Below are positions 55,847-63,684 of a DNA stretch of 64,000 nt, piece after piece. Origin of the DNA: Ralstonia wenshanensis (GTDB lineage Bacteria > Pseudomonadota > Gammaproteobacteria > Burkholderiales > Burkholderiaceae); NCBI RefSeq assembly GCF_021173085.1, contig NZ_CP076412.1:930001-994000 (forward strand), given 5' to 3'. The notes under the pieces were generated by a model that made no database searches, was not told the DNA's origin, and saw only the letters and a list, made by a program, of their open reading frames with translations. Positions within the stretch are counted from its first letter, which is position 1, and every line of letters begins with the position of its first letter. The translations under genes were made by a program, and so were the position numbers.

Positions 55847-56092
55847 ATGTTTGACCATTTCTCGCTCGACATCATCGAAACGTTTGACGGCATTCAGGCT
55901 TTTGCCAAGCAGGAAGGCCCGAAGGATTTCGGCCCGCTGAACAAGGCTATCGAAGCGCTCAAGCACACCGCCATGGACATGGAACAGCACGCCATTCGTG
56001 CGACGGACGTCAACAACCGCGAGCAGCTTCGCGTGCTGTCGCATGGTTTTTCCAGCGCGGCACAAGTGTGCTCGGGGTTGATCCCGGCATAA
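55847..56092 (+). CDS. hrpX: HrpX, small HrpD6-like T3S protein
   Basis: An 81-residue, mostly helical protein (FDGIQAFAKQEGPKDFGPLN, ALKHTAMDMEQHAIRATDVN). It stands between hrcD and the pilin gene, the place of HrpX in R. solanacearum and HrpD6 in Xanthomonas. Its function is not defined by sequence; a chaperone or needle-accessory role is possible. TGGAG precedes the ATG at 55847. It ends the hrcU operon. Confidence 0.75.
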   Translation: MFDHFSLDIIETFDGIQAFAKQEGPKDFGPLNKAIEALKHTAMDMEQHAIRATDVNNREQLRVLSHGFSSAAQVCSGLIPA

Positions 56093-56114
56093 CGCGCGCA
56101 GCGCACATACGGGC

Positions 56115-56173
56115 TTCGCGAGACGACATCACATTTCGCTTCCTAGCCGGCCCGGAGCGCAGAAATCCACGAT
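56115..56173 (+). promoter_or_regulatory. hrpII box promoter of hrpY
   Basis: TTCG (56115-56118), N16, TTCG (56135-56138), and CACGAT (56168-56173) after 29 nt, one or two short of the usual spacing. It gives the pilin gene its own HrpB promoter, as expected for a highly expressed structural protein. Confidence 0.75.
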
Positions 56174-56300
56174 GATGACTTCACGGCGAACACAACAGCA
56201 GCACGTTCGCTAAACCGAATCAGCGGCATCCCATACCGGGGTGTTGTTGAAAAACCCGGCTCTCACCCGAGACCACTCATCCACTGCAAAGGAGTTTTCC

Positions 56301-56501
56301 ATGACGACCCTGACCAAAGCCTCTTCCCTCGGTGACACCGCTAGCCGCCTGTCGTTCAATGTCCAGCAAGAAGGCATCACCAAGCAAGGCGAGGCAGACA
56401 TGCTGAACGCGGCCCGTCTGCAAAACGAACTGAACCGCACCAACATGTTCGCCAAGCTGATGGAAGCGGGCCCGAAGGCCGCCAAGGACCTGATCTCGTA
56501 A
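56301..56501 (+). CDS. hrpY: HrpY, T3S pilus subunit
   Basis: A 66-residue small helical protein directly after hrpX, the place of the pilin HrpY (HrpE in Xanthomonas). The N-terminal half is Ser/Thr-rich (MTTLTKASSLGDTASRLSFN), the C-terminal half a long amphipathic helix (MLNAARLQNELNRTNMFAKL, ending PKAAKDLIS), the part that polymerises in such pilins. AAGGAG lies at ideal spacing before the ATG at 56301. It has its own hrpII box and a terminator. Shorter than I recall for R. solanacearum HrpY, so identity rests on place, size and composition. Confidence 0.8.
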   Translation: MTTLTKASSLGDTASRLSFNVQQEGITKQGEADMLNAARLQNELNRTNMFAKLMEAGPKAAKDLIS

Positions 56502-56540
56502 TGATCGGTTCCGGACGGCACATTCTGTGCCGCCAACGTT

Positions 56541-56576
56541 CGGGAACGGGGCCGCGCCGTTCCCGAGCGGTTTTTT
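56541..56576 (+). terminator. Terminator after hrpY
   Basis: CGGGAACGG (56541-56549) pairs with CCGTTCCCG (56557-56565), followed by AGCGG and TTTTTT (56571-56576). A further small hairpin, CGGCACA/TGTGCCG (56516-56532), lies directly after the stop codon and could protect the mRNA end. Confidence 0.8.
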
Positions 56577-56668
56577 GAATGGTTCGCCCGCGCGCTTCTG
56601 CTGTTCTCCCCCGGCCCATCGCGCCGCAGCCCGATTCACCGAATCCGACCCGCTACCGCGATCCCGAC

Positions 56669-56911
56669 ATGACACCGATCCACCGCAACGTTTCTGCAGC
56701 TGCCGCAACTCCTGCGCAGGATCCGTCTGCATCGCACCGTGCGCACGGCCACACAGGTGCGCACGCATCCGGCACGCTGCATGCCGTGGTATCCGCCGGC
56801 GCGGAAGACATGCTGAACACAGCCCATCTGGAGGATGAGCTGAACCGCACACAGGCATTCGCCAAGCTGATGGAAGCGGGCCCGAAAGCGGCCAAAGATC
56901 TGCTGGTGTAA
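56669..56911 (+). CDS. HrpY-like paralogue with a different N-terminus
   Basis: An 80-residue protein whose last 33 residues match HrpY at 25 positions (MLNTAHLEDELNRTQAFAKL, then the identical MEAGPKAAKDL). The first 45 residues are different: His/Ala/Ser-rich and unlike the pilin (SASHRAHGHTGAHASGT). It follows the hrpY terminator and precedes hpaB by 3 bp, so it is probably translated together with the chaperone. It may be a minor pilin, a tip or base adaptor, or a duplicated gene evolving a new role. I see no complete hrpII box directly ahead of it; read-through from hrpY is possible. The ATG at 56669 is assumed. Confidence 0.7.
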   Translation: MTPIHRNVSAAAATPAQDPSASHRAHGHTGAHASGTLHAVVSAGAEDMLNTAHLEDELNRTQAFAKLMEAGPKAAKDLLV

Positions 56912-56914
56912 AGC

Positions 56915-57370
56915 ATGAGCATCGAACGGCGCGACAGCCTCATCCGCGACATGTGCATGCATCTGCAGATTCCGGATGCCGATGCCATCATCGCCGCCGG
57001 CCGGCTCACGGTGGAGGGGTTCGAAGTCATCATCGATGCAGTCGAAGAAGACATCGATGCGTTCTACCTGAACTTCGACTACGGCATCGTCACAGGCGGC
57101 CGCACGCTGCGCGTGTTCCGCCTCATGCTTGAAGCCAACGTCACCATCTATGCGCAAGACCATGCCCAGTTGGGGTTGGATGGCGATACGGGCGGCATCA
57201 TCCTGATCGTGCGTGTGGCCTACGACCCCGACATCGACGGCGAGCAACTGGCCGAACTGCTGGGCCACTATGCCGAGCACGGCCGCTACTGGCGCGACAA
57301 CATCCTGCAGACGACCGACGACATGTTTGAAAACCTCGCGAACGGCACCTACGTCTGGATTCGCGCTTAA
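56915..57370 (+). CDS. hpaB: HpaB-like general T3S chaperone
   Basis: A 151-residue acidic protein with the alpha-beta-beta-beta-alpha pattern of class I (CesT/Tir) chaperones: helix RRDSLIRDMCMHLQI, strands EVIIDAVEEDIDAFYLNFDY and TLRVFRLMLEANVTI, and a C-terminal helix GEQLAELLGHYAEHG. Place after the pilin and size near 150 match HpaB of Xanthomonas and R. solanacearum, a chaperone that directs many effectors to HrcN. It begins 3 bp after the pilin paralogue. Confidence 0.78.
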   Translation: MSIERRDSLIRDMCMHLQIPDADAIIAAGRLTVEGFEVIIDAVEEDIDAFYLNFDYGIVTGGRTLRVFRLMLEANVTIYAQDHAQLGLDGDTGGIILIVRVAYDPDIDGEQLAELLGHYAEHGRYWRDNILQTTDDMFENLANGTYVWIRA

Positions 57371-57414
57371 CGCGCAAGGCCTGGCGCGCACGAAAGCGCA
57401 GCCACCGGACCGGC

Positions 57415-57476
57415 TTCGCAGTACCCGTGATGATTTCGTGAACGCAAACGTCTGCTGTCATATAACGCCGTACGCT
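57415..57476 (+). promoter_or_regulatory. hrpII box promoter of the chaperone gene at 57547
   Basis: TTCG (57415-57418), N16, TTCG (57435-57438), then exactly 32 nt and TACGCT (57471-57476), a full match to the hrpII definition. The chaperone ATG follows 70 bp later. Confidence 0.85.
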
Positions 57477-57546
57477 CGCGGCATTACATGCGAAGGTGCT
57501 CGTTGAAGCTGACGCGTCGGCTCGGCGGCATCGCCAATCCAAGTTC

Positions 57547-57951
57547 ATGTCCGCCTCACGCACACCGTATCTGCCAACCATAGACATTCCGCTTCTGCGC
57601 GCCGGCGAGTTCTTCCCCTTCGCTGCGCACCCCATCCTCATCGGCGCATACCAGCTCTGGTTCACCTGTGATGCAGATGCAAATGCCGACCATGAGTCGG
57701 TCACCGTTTGTATCGACCTAGGCAAGCCGCTTGAGATCAACGTTGACGAAGCACTGCACGTGATCCTCGGGCTCTGCCTCGGCCTGCCTGCTTCGTCGCG
57801 GGGCGTGGTGGCGCAGCAGGCGCACACCGGCACGCTGGTCTATCGCTTCCCTTACACGCTTCACGACGACCCGACGGGCGCTTTGCTCATTGATGCAATG
57901 ACCGGGATTGCGGCGTCAGCCACATCGGTCTCGAAGTGGTCGGTGCACTAG
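57547..57951 (+). CDS. Probable effector-specific T3S chaperone
   Basis: A 134-residue acidic protein, pI clearly low, with strands HPILIGAYQLWFTCDADAN and HESVTVCIDLGKPLEINVDE and helices typical in order for a CesT-type chaperone. I recognise no closer family. The gene is alone between hpaB and the large AWR effector, under its own hrpII box, and a chaperone gene directly before an effector gene normally serves that effector. The ATG at 57547 is preferred over an upstream frame start at 57496. Confidence 0.65.
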   Translation: MSASRTPYLPTIDIPLLRAGEFFPFAAHPILIGAYQLWFTCDADANADHESVTVCIDLGKPLEINVDEALHVILGLCLGLPASSRGVVAQQAHTGTLVYRFPYTLHDDPTGALLIDAMTGIAASATSVSKWSVH

Positions 57952-57981
57952 CCGATTGCGCCTGGGCCGGTGGCATGCAAC

Positions 57982-58042
57982 TTCGCCATCGTCACGGCGG
58001 ATTCGCATTGCGCGCGTGTTTGTCATTCGGCCGCATCAAAGT
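57982..58042 (+). promoter_or_regulatory. hrpII box promoter of the AWR effector gene
   Basis: TTCG (57982-57985), N16, TTCG (58002-58005), and CAAAGT (58037-58042) after 31 nt, inside the usual 30-32 spacing. The effector ATG at 58085 is 43 bp further on. Confidence 0.85.
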
Positions 58043-58084
58043 GGTATGCCGATTGACCAGGCCAGTGCCTGAACATCTCGCGCC

Positions 58085-61000
58085 ATGCCACCTTCACGCC
58101 TATTGCCCGTCAACGTGCCGACATCGCCGTCGGAGTACGAGACACTCCACGACTTCGCCGCGCGCACGCCATCGCCATCGGCCGATGGCGGCGATGCTCT
58201 GCAGCCCCGCAAGAAGGGTGGCTGGCTCAGCAACCTGAAATCGCGCGTGCGCGAAAAGCTGCCCAAGAGTGACGAGACAGAACTGGCCACGCTGTTAAGC
58301 GACCGCAAGCGCTCCGGCACGTCGTTCAATACGGTGGACAACTACAAGGCACCCACGCGCGGCACGTTGACGACCACGCCCGAGGCAACGCCGCAGGCCA
58401 CCGAAGGCACCCCGCACCCTGCCACACCGCAGGTGCAGGAACGTCAAGAAACACGCCGCGCGGCACGTTCGCAGCGCAAAACGTCGTCCATGATGCAGCG
58501 TGCTGAACAGGGTGCGCAGCGCTTGCGCCAACGCGGAAAACCGCCGACACCCCAAGCGGCATCGCCCGCCGCAGCGTTGACGGTTCCGGCTACGGCCGAA
58601 GCGTTCCGCCAGAGCATTGCGCAGTTGTTCCGCATGGCGGGCAGCGCAAGCGAACGTGAGCTGCTGGCCGATCGGCTCGGCGTCTTGGCGGCTCCAGCGC
58701 AGGGCACCTCGTCGGCCGCAGGCAGCTACATCCGCCCGATGTTGGCGGCACGCGCGCTGGCGGCCACCAGTGGCGGCAATGCAGGCGATGCGCTGCGGGT
58801 GCTGCAGCACGTCACGCATGCGGTGCACTTTGATGCTGCCGCCTTTGCGGCACCTGTTTCGACGCCGAGTAATGAGGGCTCAACACATTCCACGAGCAGC
58901 TCCTCCTTGGGCATGGGCCGCCTGTTCAATGAGACGGCATCGGCAACGGCGTCGCACCGTTCCAGCACGTCGGACCTGGGCTTGTCTCATCTGTTTGGCG
59001 AGGGTGAAACGTCGCCACAGCGCAGCGAAACCGGCGCCAGCCGAACCAGTGACGAGCAAAGCCCGCGTTCGCTTTCCCGGCAATCCAGCCTGTTGGCCCA
59101 GTACGGATCAAGCAGTTCAGACGGGTCGGGTGGCTCCGGTCGCTCCGGTCGCTCTTCAAGCAGCCTGGCGGTCCCGCCAATGCCGCAGGGCATGAGCGAT
59201 GCGGGCGTGGCAAGCGCGGCCTGGCGCACGGCGCAGTTGCTCTCGCGCAGCCATCACGGCTTTGAAGCGCTGACCGGCCTGATGCAGACTCCGCCCACAC
59301 CGGAGCAGGCGCACACCGCGCGCGCCTTCCTGCAGGCGGCCGACCATGTGCATACGGCCGCCGCCACTGCGGCCGACCCCACCGCCCTGCTGCACGCGCG
59401 TCCGGCGGGCAGCGGCACGCAAGCCGAGTCACTCGCCGTCAACGTCATGCACGCCGCTGCGCTCAAGCTGCGCGGCGAGCCCGTCAGCGCGCAACAGGCG
59501 GGGGTCCTCTTTGCGTGGCACCAGGGCTTTCGTGAAGATGGTCTGGGCTCGGATCTGGCCAACACCAAGGCACGCCTGGCCAAGTTTGTCGGGCGCACCA
59601 TTCCGCGCGTAGAGAAGCAAACCACGGGCAGCCATTTCTGGCAGATGATCGGCAAGAAGAAATCGCCGCTGTCATCGGCTGCGCTTGGCATGCACGGCGC
59701 ACAGCGGCCGGGTCTCGTCAAGGAAATGGACGCCTATACGGCGGCGCTACGGACGATGATCGACACGCTCGCGCAGGCAGGCAATGCACCGCCGCTGCAC
59801 TCCCTCGCCCACCCGGGCGATCTTTGGCGCGGCGCAATCCTTGCACACTGGGCCGGGCTGACAGCTGCCAACGCGCCGTTGAGCGACTACGCGCTCACGG
59901 CAGAGAAGCTGCGTGCGCTGCAACCGGAAGTCGGCGCAGCGGTCAGCCGCATGCAGCGCGAAAGCGCCGAGCCGACTGCCGTCGCACGCACACCGGGCAG
60001 TTCGCCGGCCCATCAGGAATTCGCGCAGCTCGTGGCCGCGGCCGGACTGACCGACGATGCAGACACCCGGGCGTGGGCGCAAACCCGCCTGGACACGCTG
60101 ACCCTGCCGCAAGTCAACACCGCGCAGGCTCACGTGACGCAGCTCATCGACCACGCCGGCCTGACGGGCGAGCCGCCGGAATACCTCGTGGGGCTCCAGC
60201 CGTCGGCCACGCTGTTGCGCTACTGGAGTGCCCACGCGGGCGAGGCCGCCGAGGCGCCCGCATTCCGAAGCGCACTTGAGCGTGCCGACAAGCTCGAGCA
60301 CCCGGAAGACCTCAAGATGCAGGCGCCGACCATCGAAGACGCGCGCAAGACCATCGAGACGCTGCTCACGTCCATGGAATCGGGCAACAAGGTGCGCCTG
60401 TCCAACGGTGGCTGGATTGGCGGCAGCACGGCCGGCGTATCGACAGGCTTGTCGCACGTCGGCAAGGCGCTGCCGGTGCCCGTATCCGTGCAACTGGACG
60501 CCAATTACGGCAGAGGCCGCCAGGCCGTGGTGGAAATCGGACGCAGTTCTCATGGGCGCGACGTGTTCGTCGGCACTGACCGCACGATGCGCGCCTCGGT
60601 TGGCGTGGGGGCCTCCGTTGGCTACGACCTCAAAACGTGGGGCAAGCGCCTGCGCGCCAATCTGCTCGCCGTCAAGGTCACGCCATTCGATCTGGAGACA
60701 GGTGAGCCGCGCGGCGTGGTCATCCGCGCCACGCGGCCCACGCAGCGCCCCGTAGAGGGACACGACGACTGGGAACCCATCAAGTACGACGACAAAGCCG
60801 CTGCGGATGCCATCGTCAAGGCCACCAACCTGCTGTTCGAGCACGCGTGCGCCGCGCCCGAGCACCGGCCCGATGCCGATACGCTGTGGAATGCGCTGGC
60901 TCAGCACTGCGGCGAAAGCGGCGGCAGCGGCGGCATTTCGATCAGTTGGGTCGACCAGACCAAGAAGCGCTGGCGCGCCTCGATGGACGCAAGCGTCGGC

Positions 61001-61834
61001 ATGAATGTACGCGTGAGCAGCCCGCACACGCCGGTGCGGATCGGCCCGTCAGCCCGGCTGCGCGGCGAAAAGACGCTCAGCAACACGGCGACCCTGCAGG
61101 AGAAGACCGGCACGATGCGCGTCGAGCAGTTCAGCGTCGCGACGGGGCACAAGGTGACGGCCCGGGGTGGACTGGCGTTCTCGGTGGGCCGCACCTTCTA
61201 CACGGCGGCTCCTGACGACAACGCCTCGGCCAAAGCCGGCGAGAGCGGCAAGTTCACACAGTCGTTTACCGGCGGCATGCCGCTCGGGTTCAACTGGAAA
61301 CTCTCGGAAGGCGGCCATACGACGAAGGTGAAGATGGGCTACCAGAACGGCAAGATTGCCGATCGCGTCAGCTACTTCGACACCGAATACCGCAGCGTGC
61401 GCGAATACCTGGCCGTCGTGCGCAGCGAACGCGATGCATGGATCAACATGCTTGCGCACAAGCCAGGCGGCACACCGGAACAGGCCGCGCGCGAGTTCGA
61501 GGCCTACTGCGAGACCGTTGAAAAGCACGCACGCCCCAACCAGCGCTACCTGAACCGGCATCGGCTCCGGCCGTCCGCTGCTCGCGAGATCGAGGGCCAC
61601 CTCGCGCTGGCGGACCTGCACCGGAGCATCGACCCGAATTCTGCCGACGCGCAAGCTTCAGAAGCGCTTGCGCAGGCGCTGCTCGAAGCGCCCACATCCC
61701 GCGTGCCGGAGAAGCTCGCTATCGTCGAACAAGTGTCCACCAGCCGCAGCCGTGGCCTGACGAGTGCGCTGCAGCTGCGTGCCAGCAAGGAAGCCGAAGG
61801 CACCCGTGAACTCGCCGCCATCAAGTTCGGCTAG
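58085..61834 (+). CDS. Large AWR-family (RipA) type III effector
   Basis: A 1249-residue protein without signal peptide. The first 200 residues are Ser/Pro/Thr/Arg-rich and disordered, as usual for T3S signals and chaperone-binding parts. A Ser/Gly-rich stretch lies about 255-365. The triad Ala379-Trp380-Arg381 (in GVASAAWRTAQLL) starts the conserved helical part, the feature that gives the AWR family its name. Residues about 790-1080 look beta-rich with Gly-Val alternation (RASVGVGASVGYDLKTWGKR). The C-terminal 120 residues are helical. AWR proteins of R. solanacearum act on host defence and, for AWR5, TOR signalling. It has its own hrpII promoter and a candidate chaperone gene before it. 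AvrE-type identity is less likely on length. Confidence 0.72.
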   Translation: MPPSRLLPVNVPTSPSEYETLHDFAARTPSPSADGGDALQPRKKGGWLSNLKSRVREKLPKSDETELATLLSDRKRSGTSFNTVDNYKAPTRGTLTTTPEATPQATEGTPHPATPQVQERQETRRAARSQRKTSSMMQRAEQGAQRLRQRGKPPTPQAASPAAALTVPATAEAFRQSIAQLFRMAGSASERELLADRLGVLAAPAQGTSSAAGSYIRPMLAARALAATSGGNAGDALRVLQHVTHAVHFDAAAFAAPVSTPSNEGSTHSTSSSSLGMGRLFNETASATASHRSSTSDLGLSHLFGEGETSPQRSETGASRTSDEQSPRSLSRQSSLLAQYGSSSSDGSGGSGRSGRSSSSLAVPPMPQGMSDAGVASAAWRTAQLLSRSHHGFEALTGLMQTPPTPEQAHTARAFLQAADHVHTAAATAADPTALLHARPAGSGTQAESLAVNVMHAAALKLRGEPVSAQQAGVLFAWHQGFREDGLGSDLANTKARLAKFVGRTIPRVEKQTTGSHFWQMIGKKKSPLSSAALGMHGAQRPGLVKEMDAYTAALRTMIDTLAQAGNAPPLHSLAHPGDLWRGAILAHWAGLTAANAPLSDYALTAEKLRALQPEVGAAVSRMQRESAEPTAVARTPGSSPAHQEFAQLVAAAGLTDDADTRAWAQTRLDTLTLPQVNTAQAHVTQLIDHAGLTGEPPEYLVGLQPSATLLRYWSAHAGEAAEAPAFRSALERADKLEHPEDLKMQAPTIEDARKTIETLLTSMESGNKVRLSNGGWIGGSTAGVSTGLSHVGKALPVPVSVQLDANYGRGRQAVVEIGRSSHGRDVFVGTDRTMRASVGVGASVGYDLKTWGKRLRANLLAVKVTPFDLETGEPRGVVIRATRPTQRPVEGHDDWEPIKYDDKAAADAIVKATNLLFEHACAAPEHRPDADTLWNALAQHCGESGGSGGISISWVDQTKKRWRASMDASVGMNVRVSSPHTPVRIGPSARLRGEKTLSNTATLQEKTGTMRVEQFSVATGHKVTARGGLAFSVGRTFYTAAPDDNASAKAGESGKFTQSFTGGMPLGFNWKLSEGGHTTKVKMGYQNGKIADRVSYFDTEYRSVREYLAVVRSERDAWINMLAHKPGGTPEQAAREFEAYCETVEKHARPNQRYLNRHRLRPSAAREIEGHLALADLHRSIDPNSADAQASEALAQALLEAPTSRVPEKLAIVEQVSTSRSRGLTSALQLRASKEAEGTRELAAIKFG

Positions 61835-61862
61835 AGATCCTTTCATCAGATTGTCATATCAG

Positions 61863-61892
61863 CCGCCGAATTAATGTTCTCGGCGGTTTTTT
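61863..61892 (+). terminator. Terminator of the AWR effector gene
   Basis: CCGCCGA (61863-61869) pairs with TCGGCGG (61880-61886), followed by TTTTTT. It lies 29 bp after the stop codon. The 217 bp from here to hrpG are clearly AT-rich and contain only regulatory DNA. Confidence 0.88.
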
Positions 61893-62109
61893 AATTTGCA
61901 TATGCGCATAATCGTTCACTCATAATGCGGCATGTGCATGCTCAACTTACATTTGCAGAGTCAACAAAAAAAACTTAATCAGATCTAAACGCGATTTCAC
62001 TCTTTATAGGGATGTGTGAGAAAATTGTGAACGTTATGCTTGGCCTCAGTTTGAAGCGCCATCTGCAACGATTCGATTCTGTAGTGCAGTGGCTTGAAAG
62101 GGGAGCGCC

Positions 62110-62847
62110 ATGAAGTTCGCCGTATTGACCTCGAACCCATCCAGCTTTGCCTACGTGGCGAGCTGTCTATCCACCCAGGAGGCGGAGTGCGTCCGCTTTG
62201 ACGACGCCCTGTCGCTGCTGCGCGCGCGCCGCACGGAAACGTTTGATCTGTTGATGATCGATGCCCAGCATTTCCGTACGGCCGGGCAGCTGGTGCTGTC
62301 GTGGCGGGAGTGCAATGCCGACATGTGTTGGCCCACCCTGGTGTTCGGGCAGTTTGTCGACCGGGGGGACATGGCGTCGGCCTTCGATGCCGGCGTGGAC
62401 GACGTGCTGACCGGACACTTCACCGCTGAAGAGCTGCAGGCCCGCGTGCAACGAGCGCTGCGCCGAGCCGAGCCAGTGCGCCAGAATGCCGGCATCCACG
62501 TCGTGGTGGGGCCATATCGCCTTTGCCGCCTGACCCGCACGGCCACCGTCAACAGCATCCCCATTCGCATGACCGCGCGGGAGTTTGCGACGGCATGGCT
62601 GCTGTTCTCGTCGCCCGGGTCGTTTCTCTCGCGCCAGCAGATCGCATCCGCCGTGTGGGGCGCAGACGCCAGCATCGTCGAGCGCTCGATCGAGCAGCAC
62701 ATCTACAAGCTGCGCAAGAAACTGCAGTTCGGCCCCGAGACCGGCGTGGAACTCAAGACCGTCTATGCACGCGGCTATCAGCTCGCCGTGCAGGCTGCCA
62801 GCAACGAGCCCGCCGGCCCCGAGGCGCGCACCATCCTGGCCGCCTAA
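62110..62847 (+). CDS. hrpG: HrpG, OmpR-type regulator of virulence
   Basis: A 245-residue response-regulator-like protein. Residues 1-125 form a receiver-like domain with an Asp near 53 in FDLLMIDAQHF, and a C-terminal winged helix spans about 150-232 (MTAREFATAWLLFSSPGSFL, SIVERSIEQHIYKLRKKLQF, KTVYARGYQLAV). HrpG links PrhJ to hrpB and other virulence genes in R. solanacearum. AAAGGGGAG stands at good spacing before the ATG. The upstream region is AT-rich with no hrpII box, as expected for a gene above HrpB in the cascade. Confidence 0.9.
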   Translation: MKFAVLTSNPSSFAYVASCLSTQEAECVRFDDALSLLRARRTETFDLLMIDAQHFRTAGQLVLSWRECNADMCWPTLVFGQFVDRGDMASAFDAGVDDVLTGHFTAEELQARVQRALRRAEPVRQNAGIHVVVGPYRLCRLTRTATVNSIPIRMTAREFATAWLLFSSPGSFLSRQQIASAVWGADASIVERSIEQHIYKLRKKLQFGPETGVELKTVYARGYQLAVQAASNEPAGPEARTILAA

Positions 62848-62858
62848 GCGGCCTTTTT
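62838..62858 (+). terminator. Terminator overlapping the hrpG stop
   Basis: GGCCGC (62838-62843) pairs with GCGGCC (62848-62853) around a loop CTAA that contains the stop codon, followed by TTTTT (62854-62858). Confidence 0.7.
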
Positions 62859-62945
62859 GCGCAAACGATTGCGCCCCGCAGCGCCCACTGCACCCACGGC
62901 AGATTGTTTTAGCATTTCTTAATAAAACGCTTCAAGGCAGATAAT

Positions 62946-62985
62946 TTCAGTGTCGGCTTAAAAAATTCAGTGCCGGTTTAAAAAA
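62946..62985. repeat. Two 20-bp tandem repeats between hrpG and prhJ
   Basis: TTCAGTGTCGGCTTAAAAAA (62946-62965) is followed without a gap by TTCAGTGCCGGTTTAAAAAA (62966-62985); they differ at two positions. The spacer lies between convergent genes and beyond both stops. Confidence 0.8.
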
Positions 62986-63010
62986 TATTGCCTTGTTAAT
63001 GGTTATCGCG

Positions 63011-63538
63011 TTAGTGATTTTCGTGCGAGCGGCTTTCACCCGCACATTGCTGATATAGCGCTGCCAATTCGGTCCGATTGCGTGCTTGTAAGCGCATCAG
63101 GATTTGGCGCACGTGCGATTTCACGGTTTCTACGCCGATATGCAGCGCCTGCGCGATTTCCACATTGGATTTTCCCGATGCCGCCTCTCGCAGGATGTCG
63201 CGTTGGCGTGGCGTCAGCGCGGAGAGCAACGCCCCCTTGCCGGACGATCGGGCAGGCGCCTTCCGCCTGGATTCCAACATCCGCCCAAGCATCGCATGCG
63301 CCTGCTCCAGCGTAACCGGCTGGGCGGGCGGCTCTTCGCCGACGGCCTCGGCCAGTTCGGTCAAGTCGACCAGGATCCCACCGTTTGGGGCGGGCGAAAC
63401 CTGCCGAACCGCGATCGTGAGAGGCACCACCGCCTGCGCCCGCCAAGCGGCAGCTGCAGGGAAAGGGGAGAAATACCGGCTTTCTGCCGTGCTGTCGGCT
63501 GCGTGTAGCAGCACGTCGTTCTGGACCCGGGCGTTCAT
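63011..63538 (-). CDS. prhJ: PrhJ-like LuxR-family regulator
   Basis: A 175-residue protein with a C-terminal LuxR helix-turn-helix (about 105-165: ALTPRQRDILREAASGKSNV, EIAQALHIGVETVKSHVRQI). The N-terminal part lacks a receiver domain and is Ala/Pro-rich. In R. solanacearum PrhJ, a LuxR/UhpA-type protein, is encoded next to hrpG and activates it after the PrhA-PrhR-PrhI signal; the place beside hrpG and prhR fits. I choose the ATG at 63538, with AAGGA upstream; a frame open to 63709 has no supporting features. Confidence 0.78.
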   Translation of the reverse strand: MNARVQNDVLLHAADSTAESRYFSPFPAAAAWRAQAVVPLTIAVRQVSPAPNGGILVDLTELAEAVGEEPPAQPVTLEQAHAMLGRMLESRRKAPARSSGKGALLSALTPRQRDILREAASGKSNVEIAQALHIGVETVKSHVRQILMRLQARNRTELAALYQQCAGESRSHENH

Positions 63539-63684
63539 GTCGTCCTTCGCTCTCGTGAAAGCTATGCATCTGGATGCAGTGGCGCTCGCGGATGGGTACC
63601 GCGGCAGCCTCTTACTCTCTCTGTGCAACGAGAAAGAAAAACCGGAACCCCAATCGCAAAAAAATTTTTGCGGCAGACGAGCGC

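Noticed and set aside
58085-61834. AvrE-family identity for the large effector
   Set aside because: AvrE proteins are much longer (about 1800 residues); the AWR triad, size and Ralstonia setting favour RipA.
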